Positions 30,246-35,569 of a stretch of 35,569 bases of DNA are shown here, one piece after another. Positions within the stretch are counted from its first letter, which is position 1. Each line of letters starts with the position of its first letter. The DNA is from an uncultured Collinsella sp. (lineage in GTDB: Bacteria; Actinomycetota; Coriobacteriia; Coriobacteriales; Coriobacteriaceae): the NCBI GenBank assembly GCA_958427145.1, contig CAUAAZ010000022.1, forward strand, positions 1 through 35,569, in the 5' to 3' direction. Made by a program: the position numbers and the translations under genes. The notes below the pieces were generated by a model. That model searched no databases, was not told the DNA's origin, and worked only from the letters and a program-made list of their open reading frames with translations.

Positions 30246-31100
30246 ATGGATATCAAGCGCAAGATTACCGAGGCACAGGGCCTCACCCCCACCGAGCAGC
30301 AGCTCGGCATTGCAGCCCTTGCTATCAGCGAGGACATCCGCGGGCTTTCTATTAAGGAATTTGCCACGCGCGCCAACGTTTCGGTCGCGAGCGTGCACCG
30401 TTTTTGCAAAAAGCTCGGCCTCGAGGGATTCAAAGACCTCAAGGTCGAGCTTATTCGCTTGGCAGCCGAGGCGGGAAACCGGCGCGACGTGGATATCAAC
30501 TTTCCCATCGATGCCACTTCCACGCCTGCGCAGGTTATGGAGCGCATGGAGGGACTCTACCAGACCACGCTGGCCGAAACGCAGGAGCTGCTCGACCCCA
30601 CGCAGCTTGACCACGCCGTCAAGCTCATCGCAAACGCCCGACAGGTCGACATCTACACGGGCTCGCACAACCTCTATCCGGCTGGCATGTTCCGCGATCG
30701 CCTGCTCTCCGCCGGCAAGAGCGCCACATGCTACGACAACATCGAGGCACAGGTGCGCACGGCGCTTACCTCGGATTCAGACCGCGCGGCGATCGTTATC
30801 TCCTACAGCGGCCTTGCGCCCAACCTCAAGAAAATCTTGCCGATCCTCAGCAGCCGGCATGTCCCGGTCATCATCATCGGCACGCCCTACTGCGCGCGCA
30901 TTCACCCCGGCTTTGCCGCCTACCTTACGGTGAGCGATCACGAGAGCATGACGCACCGCATCACGCAGTTCGCGAGCCACATCGCCATGCAATACGTGCT
31001 CGATTCGCTCTACAGCAGCTACTTCGCCAAAGACTACGCCCGCTGCGCCGAATTCCTAGAGCGCTCGTTTCCCTACACCCGCCTGCCCGGACTCAAGTAG
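30246..31100 (+). CDS. MurR/RpiR-family transcription regulator
   Basis: This sugar-phosphate-responsive regulator has 284 residues: an N-terminal HTH_6 domain (about 1-78; LSIKEFATRANVSVASVHRFCKKLGLEGFKDLK) and a SIS domain (about 105-260; VDIYTGSHNLYPAGMF, AIVISYSGLAPNLKKILPILSSRHVPVIIIG) that in the family binds phosphosugars. The ATG at 30246 has GGGAG 5 nt upstream; the in-frame extension to 30216 runs through a REP-like repeat. It stands next to a glucose-type EIIA gene on the other strand, which would fit a role in sugar use, but its target is not evident. Confidence 0.9.
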   Translation: MDIKRKITEAQGLTPTEQQLGIAALAISEDIRGLSIKEFATRANVSVASVHRFCKKLGLEGFKDLKVELIRLAAEAGNRRDVDINFPIDATSTPAQVMERMEGLYQTTLAETQELLDPTQLDHAVKLIANARQVDIYTGSHNLYPAGMFRDRLLSAGKSATCYDNIEAQVRTALTSDSDRAAIVISYSGLAPNLKKILPILSSRHVPVIIIGTPYCARIHPGFAAYLTVSDHESMTHRITQFASHIAMQYVLDSLYSSYFAKDYARCAEFLERSFPYTRLPGLK

Positions 31101-31125
31101 CCATTTAAAAACGTCCCCAATGGCT
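31099..31125. repeat. REP-like palindrome, AGCCATT arms, overlapping the rpiR stop
   Basis: The arms AGCCATT / AATGGCT surround TAAAAACGTCCCC. Compared with 8338-8364 one T-A pair has become C-G on both sides, a compensatory change. The left arm includes the last two bases of the rpiR stop codon. Confidence 0.75.
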
Positions 31126-31128
31126 AAC

Positions 31129-31166
31129 GGCCGACCTAATAACGACTTCTCGTCATTAGGTCGGCC
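31129..31166 (+). terminator. Hairpin after the RpiR gene
   Basis: A 12-bp perfect stem (GGCCGACCTAAT / ATTAGGTCGGCC) extends inward by AACGA / TCGTC-type pairs. It lies 28 nt past the rpiR stop and is followed only by ATTTC, so termination is plausible but not classical. Confidence 0.6.
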
Positions 31167-31175
31167 ATTTCAGCT

Positions 31176-31209
31176 CTAATAACTATTTATTCCGTAAACT
31201 CGTTATTAG
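31176..31209. repeat. Palindrome with CTAATAAC arms
   Basis: CTAATAAC (31176-31183) and GTTATTAG (31202-31209) enclose 18 nt. The adjacent hairpin at 31129-31166 also carries CTAATAAC next to its apex, so the two may be a diverged tandem pair. Confidence 0.55.
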
Positions 31210-31246
31210 AATCTGACGCAGGAGGCCAGGCTCACGTGTGGTGATT

Positions 31247-31300
31247 AGTCATTGGGGACGTTCTTAAACGACTAGTCAAACAAGAACGTCCCCAACGACT
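31247..31300. repeat. Opposed pair of REP-like palindromes, AGTCATT family
   Basis: The elements at 31247-31273 and 31274-31300 abut in opposite orientation. Both carry the GAACGTCCCC loop (in reverse in the first) and AGTC / GACT arms. Confidence 0.75.
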
Positions 31301-31319
31301 ACCCATCCGGAGCAAGACG

Positions 31320-31486
31320 ACGCCGCAGGTAGAGAACGGACAGCGAGCGGGTCGCATTTGAGACAAGGTGACGTGAAACGAAAGGGCGCTGACCTTCTGG
31401 TCGCGCCCTTGAAGTTGAACGTCAGATTGTCCAAATGCGGCCCGCGCAGCGTCGAGCAGTTACGGCGTTTGGTAAAACGCCGTAAC
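31320..31486 (-). ncRNA. Dispersed structured element, copy C (after pyrE)
   Basis: Hairpin 1 (31459-31486) touches the pyrE stop codon, with arms GTTACGGCGTTT and complement and loop GGTA. The enclosing stem pairs CGCATTTG-GACAA with TTGTCCAAATGCG, different in sequence from copy A but paired in the same place. Hairpin 2 is at 31382-31410, with tip GACC-TTCT-GGTC. The conserved block CCGCAGGTAGAG, then AACGGACAGCGAG, is at 31323-31347. Likely also the end of the pyrE transcript. Confidence 0.6.
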
Positions 31487-32166
31487 TAACGCGCTCCGTA
31501 CTGCTCGTAGTAGGCGTCGATGGCGGTCTTGAGCTCGTCATCGATGACAACCTTGCCGTCGATCTCGTGGTTGTAGAGGGTCTCGACGACCTCGGCCATG
31601 GAGACGATGCTCGCGACGGGGAAACCGTACTTTGCCTCGATCTCCTTCTGCGCGGTGGTCACGCCGCCCTTGCCGACCTCCATGCGGTTGAGGGACACGA
31701 TGAGGCCCTTGATTTCGACGTCGGCAGCAGCCTTAACCTTGGGATAGGTCTCGTCGATGGACTTACCGCTGGTGGTGACATCCTCGACCATGACCACGCG
31801 GTCGCCGTCCTGGGGCTCGTAGCCCAGCAGGTTGCCCTTGTCGGCGCCGTGGTCCTTGGCCTCCTTGCGGTCGCAGCAGTACTTGACCTCCTTGCCGTAC
31901 AGCTCGTGGTAGGCAATCGCGGTCACGACGGCCAGGGGAATGCCCTTGTAGGCCGGCCCAAACAGCACGTCAAAGTCGTCGCCAAAGTTATCGTGAATGG
32001 CCTGGGCGTAATACTCGCCCAGCTTCTTGAGCTGGTAGCCCGTCACGTAAGCACCGGCGTTCATAAAGAACGGGGACTGACGGCCGCTCTTGAGCGTAAA
32101 GCTGCCGAACTTAAGGACGTCGGACTCGACCATAAACTTGATGAACTCTTGCTTGTAAGCCTCCAT
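31486..32166 (-). CDS. pyrE: Orotate phosphoribosyltransferase
   Basis: PyrE makes orotidine monophosphate from orotate and PRPP in pyrimidine synthesis. The 226 residues are slightly longer than the usual 210. The PRPP motif VVMVEDVTTSGKS is at 124-136, an orotate-binding FTLKSGRQSPFF segment at about 23-34, GPAYKGIPLA at 70-79, and the flexible catalytic loop DRKEAKDHGADKGNLLG at about 99-115. The ATG at 32166 has GAGGAG upstream. It stands alone, with no other pyr gene nearby, and diverges from the mgtA leader region. Confidence 0.95.
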   Translation of the reverse strand: MEAYKQEFIKFMVESDVLKFGSFTLKSGRQSPFFMNAGAYVTGYQLKKLGEYYAQAIHDNFGDDFDVLFGPAYKGIPLAVVTAIAYHELYGKEVKYCCDRKEAKDHGADKGNLLGYEPQDGDRVVMVEDVTTSGKSIDETYPKVKAAADVEIKGLIVSLNRMEVGKGGVTTAQKEIEAKYGFPVASIVSMAEVVETLYNHEIDGKVVIDDELKTAIDAYYEQYGAR

Positions 32167-32292
32167 GCGGGCTCCTCTCGTAATCGCGTACGTGCCTTCC
32201 AGTTTAGCGCAGGCGAAGCGTAGATGCGGGCGCGCTTTGGGGCCACGGCATTCTGCAAAGGCTTTGTCAGAGGGAATGGTTTTCCGAACAAT

Positions 32293-32325
32293 GGGGTTGA
32301 CATATCAAACCCCCTCATCAAGAAT
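32293..32325 (+). promoter_or_regulatory. mgtA promoter with overlapping dyad
   Basis: The -35 is TTGACA (32297-32302), the spacer 17 nt, and the -10 AAGAAT (32320-32325). The -35 lies in the dyad GGGG-TTGA-CATA-TCAA-A-CCCC (32293-32313), a good operator candidate. Transcription would start near 32332 and leave a leader of about 270 nt. Confidence 0.6.
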
Positions 32326-32392
32326 ACGGGCGGATTAAAAAGGGGTACGAGATACCCAAAGCGCGCTGCGCTCAGCCTTTAGGAGGTGTGCC

Positions 32393-32464
32393 ATGGAAGG
32401 CAGTCCTAGTCGAAAAACCTGCATGTCGCCCTCGGCACGCCGCGAGGACTCCGCACACGCATAA
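32393..32464 (+). CDS. Candidate leader peptide of mgtA (23 codons)
   Basis: AGGAGGTG, an almost ideal ribosome binding site, lies 5 nt before an ATG that opens a 23-codon frame. The product starts MEGSPSRKTC and ends EDSAHA; it is basic in the middle, with two Pro and one Cys. It lies wholly in the mgtA leader, 139 nt before the mgtA start, and a palindrome (32487-32520) follows it by 22 nt. In Salmonella a short peptide (MgtL) in the mgtA leader controls readthrough; an analogous role here is inference, as sequence similarity is not evident. Confidence 0.5.
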   Translation: MEGSPSRKTCMSPSARREDSAHA

Positions 32465-32486
32465 ACGCCACCGGCAGATCGCCAAA

Positions 32487-32520
32487 ACCACCACAAAGGC
32501 GCGCTGCACCCTTTGTGGGC
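32487..32520. repeat. REP-like palindrome, ACCACCACAAAG family, in the mgtA leader
   Basis: The left arm ACCACCACAAAG is complete; the right arm CTTTGTGGGC is damaged at its end. The loop GCGCGCTGCACC has lost GGAC. It may have been taken over as leader structure. Confidence 0.65.
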
Positions 32521-32603
32521 TCAAGAGCTTGACGTGAGCGACATCTAGGTTTTTTGAAGCAAATACGACACGTACGCTAACTCCCCTCAACAAGGAGGAC
32601 CCT

Positions 32604-35372
32604 ATGCTGATGCTCAAAACCGTCACGGTACTCGAAGCCATCTCCAAGCGCCGCCGCACGGCGCGCCCTGCCGCTCATACCGGCCTGTCCAAGAACACCA
32701 TATTCGCCGCCACCCATAGTGCCGAGGACGCCCTCGTACTGCTTGACGCCACGGCAAACGGCCTCACCGTCGAGCAGGCAACTGAGCGCCTGAACGCCGT
32801 CGGCCCCAACACCATCGAGGCAACGACCAAAACGCTCGCCCGCCGCATCGCCGACGCGTTCATCGATCCCTTCGCCGGCATCCTCGCCGCGCTCGCGCTG
32901 GTCTCGCTCTACATCGACGTGCTCGCCGTGCCCGAACCGCAGCGCGACCCCTCCACGGTCATCGTCATCGGCATCATGCTGCTGGTATCGGGCGGCATGA
33001 AGTTTATCCAGGAAGCCCGCAGCGGCAATGCGGCAGAAGCCCTCAAGGACCTGGTCTCCAACACTTGCACCACCCTGCGCGACGGCGAGCGCATCGAGAT
33101 CCCCTTCGACGAGCTCGTCCCCGGCGATGTGATCCGCCTCTCTGCCGGCGATATGGTTCCAGCCGATGCCCGCATCATCACCGCGCGCGACCTGTTTGTG
33201 ATCGAGTCCGCACTCACCGGCGAGAGCGAGGCCGTCGAGAAGACCACCGCCGTCACCGTCGTCGAGGGCGCCGACGGCTCCGCGCTGCCACTCTCTGCCT
33301 GCAAGAACATCGTCTTTACCGGCACCTCCGTGCAAAACGGCACCGCCATGGCGCTTGTCGTTGCCACCGGCTCGGACACCTACCTGGGCGGCATCGCCAA
33401 GATGCTCAACGGGCGCGGCGAAAAGAACGCGTTTAATCGCGGCGTCTCGAGCGTCTCCATGTTGCTCGTACGCCTCATGCTCGTTATGGCGCCGGCCGTC
33501 TTTGCCATCAACGCCACCACCAAGGGCAGCGTCATCGACGCGCTGCTGTTCGCCACGAGCGTGGCCGTGGGCATCACGCCGCAGATGCTTCCCGTTATCG
33601 TGACCACGAGCCTATCGCAGGGCGCCAAGGACCTCGCCCGTCGCCAGGTTATCGTCAAGGAGCTGCCGGCGATTCAAAACCTCGGTGCGATGGACGTCCT
33701 GTGCTGCGACAAGACCGGCACCCTCACCGAAGACTGCATCGTGCTCGAGCGCTATCTCAGCACCGACGGCAACGAAGACGCACGCGTGCTGCGCCATGCA
33801 TTTTTGAATAGCTTCTTCCAAACCGGCCTCAAAAACCTTATCGACCTGGCCGTAATCGACCGTGCCGATGTGACGCCCTCGACCGTCGTGCCCGATTCTA
33901 TGCTGGGCCAGAGTCTGCGCGACCGCTATACCAAGGTCGACGAGGTTCCCTTCGATTTCTCGCGCCGCCGCCTGAGCGTAGTTGTCGCCGACGCCCAGGG
34001 CAAAACCCAGATGGTTACCAAGGGCGCTGCCGAGGAAATGCTCGAGATCTGCTCCTTTGTCGAGGTCGATGGCATCGCTCAGCCGCTCACCGACGAGAAG
34101 CTCGCCCAGATTCGCAAGCAGGTCGCCGGACTTAACGCCGAGGGCCTACGCGTAATTGCCGTGGCGCAGAAGACCAATCCGCGCTGCGTGGGCGAGTTTG
34201 GAATCGCCGACGAGTGCGACATGGTGCTGATGGGCTTTTTGGCCTTCCTCGATCCGCCCAAAGCAAGTGCCGCGGGCGCCGTCGCCACCCTCGAGGCCAA
34301 GGGCGTGGCGGTCAAGGTCCTAACCGGCGACAACGACCGCGTCGCCGCCACCGTCTGCGAGCAGATTGGTATCGATGCGAGCAACGTCTTGCTCGGCTCC
34401 GAGATCGATGCGCTCGATGACGCCGAACTTGCCGAGCGCGCCGAGAAAACCCACCTCTTCGCCAAGCTCTCGCCGCTGCAGAAGGCGCGCCTGGTACGTG
34501 TCATGCGCGAGATGCTCGGCCACACCGTGGGCTTTATGGGCGACGGCATCAACGACGCCGCCGCCATGCGTGCGAGCGATTGCGGCATCTCGGTCGATTC
34601 GGCCGTCGATATTGCCAAGGAATCCGCCGATATCATCTTGCTTCAGAAGGACCTGGGCGTGCTCGAGCACGGCATCATCGAAGGCCGCCGCACTTACGGC
34701 AACCTGCTCAAGTACCTCAAGACCACGGTGAGCTCCAACTTTGGCAATGTGCTGTCCGTGACCGTCGCGAGCCTGTTCTTGCCGTTTTTGCCCATGAGCG
34801 CCCTGCAGCTGGTGCTGCTGTCGCTGGTCTACGAGATCGTGTGCATCGCGCTGCCGTGGGACACCGTCGATGACGCCTGGACTGCCCGCCCGCGTGCCTG
34901 GGACGCCGCGTCCATCAAGGGCTTTATGCTCGAGCTGGGCCCCGTGAGCTCGCTGTTTGACATCGTGACCTTCGCCGCGCTCTTCTTTGTCGTGTGCCCC
35001 GCCGCCGTGGACGCAAGCTGGTCCGAGCTTGCCGCCGCGGGCGACGTCGCGGGTATGGTGACCTTTGCTGCGCTCTTCCAGAGCGGCTGGTTTGTCGAGT
35101 CCATGTGGTCGCAGACACTCGTGGTCCACATGTTGCGCTCCCCGCATCTGCCGAGCCCGCGCGACCACGCCGCGCCCGCGCTGTGTGCGCTCACCGTGCT
35201 GGGCCTGGCGCTCGTCACCTGGCTGCCGGCAAGCCCCATCGCCGATGCGCTCGGCCTCATGCCGCTGCCCACGAGCTTTTTTGGGCTGCTCATTGGCATC
35301 GTTACCGCCTATATCGCGCTCACCCAGCTGGCAAAGCGCCGCTACATTGCCCGCCACGGCGAGCTGCTGTAG
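32604..35372 (+). CDS. mgtA: MgtA-type magnesium-transporting P-type ATPase
   Basis: This inner-membrane P3B-type ATPase imports Mg2+ at the cost of ATP. The 922 residues comprise a cytoplasmic N-terminus, a first membrane pair (about 88-130), an actuator domain with TGES (205-208), a membrane pair with the VAVGITPQMLPVIV segment (about 320-334), phosphorylation site D369 in CDKTGTLTED, and the nucleotide domain (NFSRRRLSV-like FDFSRRRLSVVV, KGAAEEML). The hinge follows, with GDGINDAAAMRASDCGISVDSAVDIAKESADIILL, and then six C-terminal segments (SALQLVLLSLVYEIVCIALPWD). MgtA marks are NSFFQTGLKNLID and TPQMLP. The ATG at 32604 has AGGAGG upstream. Confidence 0.95.
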   Translation: MLMLKTVTVLEAISKRRRTARPAAHTGLSKNTIFAATHSAEDALVLLDATANGLTVEQATERLNAVGPNTIEATTKTLARRIADAFIDPFAGILAALALVSLYIDVLAVPEPQRDPSTVIVIGIMLLVSGGMKFIQEARSGNAAEALKDLVSNTCTTLRDGERIEIPFDELVPGDVIRLSAGDMVPADARIITARDLFVIESALTGESEAVEKTTAVTVVEGADGSALPLSACKNIVFTGTSVQNGTAMALVVATGSDTYLGGIAKMLNGRGEKNAFNRGVSSVSMLLVRLMLVMAPAVFAINATTKGSVIDALLFATSVAVGITPQMLPVIVTTSLSQGAKDLARRQVIVKELPAIQNLGAMDVLCCDKTGTLTEDCIVLERYLSTDGNEDARVLRHAFLNSFFQTGLKNLIDLAVIDRADVTPSTVVPDSMLGQSLRDRYTKVDEVPFDFSRRRLSVVVADAQGKTQMVTKGAAEEMLEICSFVEVDGIAQPLTDEKLAQIRKQVAGLNAEGLRVIAVAQKTNPRCVGEFGIADECDMVLMGFLAFLDPPKASAAGAVATLEAKGVAVKVLTGDNDRVAATVCEQIGIDASNVLLGSEIDALDDAELAERAEKTHLFAKLSPLQKARLVRVMREMLGHTVGFMGDGINDAAAMRASDCGISVDSAVDIAKESADIILLQKDLGVLEHGIIEGRRTYGNLLKYLKTTVSSNFGNVLSVTVASLFLPFLPMSALQLVLLSLVYEIVCIALPWDTVDDAWTARPRAWDAASIKGFMLELGPVSSLFDIVTFAALFFVVCPAAVDASWSELAAAGDVAGMVTFAALFQSGWFVESMWSQTLVVHMLRSPHLPSPRDHAAPALCALTVLGLALVTWLPASPIADALGLMPLPTSFFGLLIGIVTAYIALTQLAKRRYIARHGELL

Positions 35373-35569
35373 CAAGTAGACGGAAAACACCCTGCCAGCT
35401 GCCGTTGCCACTACCACAGCTGCCAACGCCGCTGCCGTTGCCTCTGCCGCCGCCGCAGTCTATCCCCCCAGCAGTTGCGGTGAAATAGTTCCTGTTTAAA
35501 GCCCCGTGACTTTAATTGGGGGTGCGGACGATTTCTTGGACCGCGCCTAGGCGTATCCAAGCTTCCTGC
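35373..35569. other. Intergenic tail: simple repeat, half palindrome and hairpin
   Basis: After the mgtA stop, 35394-35460 is low-complexity CTGCCGTTGCC-type sequence. At 35473-35493 the left arm of the 13813-13879 palindrome recurs, but no right arm is visible before the window ends. At 35535-35561 a CTTGGA / TCCAAG hairpin with inner CGC / GCG forms around GCCTAG. I see no gene here. Confidence 0.5.

Noticed and set aside
32332..32603. M-box (Mg2+) riboswitch before mgtA
   Set aside because: I could not find the conserved M-box core sequence; only a short ORF, small hairpins and a REP-like palindrome are visible.

Overview
The window looks like chromosome of a high-GC anaerobic actinobacterium of the Coriobacteriia, most likely Collinsella. 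This is inferred from gene content and codon use, not from a search. The evidence is a dnaK-grpE-dnaJ-hspR operon with an HspR-type repressor, a separate clpB that shares the same upstream operator-like sequence, a NiaR-linked nadABC operon, [NiFe]-hydrogenase maturation genes with NikR, a 2x[4Fe-4S] ferredoxin, and strong third-position G/C. There is no rRNA or CRISPR, and I could support no tRNA.

Layout. 1-614: 5'-truncated IS110-family transposase remnant. 615-3568 (minus): a small acidic protein of unknown function and clpB. 3569-5861: two unrecognised membrane-anchored proteins set among palindromic repeats. 5862-8162 (minus): an aconitase-superfamily hydratase of the YbhJ type. 8552-12852 (minus): dnaK-grpE-dnaJ-hspR. 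13510-13695 (plus): ferredoxin. 13897-17763 (minus): nadA-nadB-nadC-niaR, with a promoter buried in an 18-bp inverted repeat. 18055-20054 (plus): LytTR response regulator and AgrC-like sensor kinase. 20129-21161: a protein of unknown function and thioredoxin. 21383-27339 (plus): a small His-rich protein, nikR, hypF, hypC, hypD, hypE. 27445-28113: HAD phosphatase. 28589-29919 (minus): a lipoprotein and a glucose-type PTS EIIA. 30246-31100 (plus): RpiR-type regulator. 31486-32166 (minus): pyrE. 32393-35372 (plus): a short leader ORF and the MgtA P-type ATPase.

How the genes work together. DnaK, GrpE, DnaJ and ClpB form the disaggregation machinery. clpB and the dnaK operon carry an identical 11-N5-11 bp sequence next to their promoters, so HspR probably controls both. 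NadA, NadB and NadC make nicotinate mononucleotide from aspartate, and NiaR, the last gene, probably represses its own operon. NikR and HypFCDE serve nickel homeostasis and hydrogenase cofactor assembly; HypA, HypB and the hydrogenase itself lie outside the window.

The most unusual content is intergenic. (i) A 170-bp element of three palindromes with exact 46-16-46-16-46 geometry occurs twice, with the order of its units kept; a second family shows 55-25-55-26-55 geometry. (ii) A roughly 167-nt element with compensatory changes in its stems occurs three times, each within 0-3 nt of the stop codon of a minus-strand gene (hspR, the lipoprotein, pyrE). (iii) REP-like palindromes carry a constant GGGAC-type loop on interchangeable arms. 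(iv) Candidate leaders lie upstream of mgtA and rpiR.
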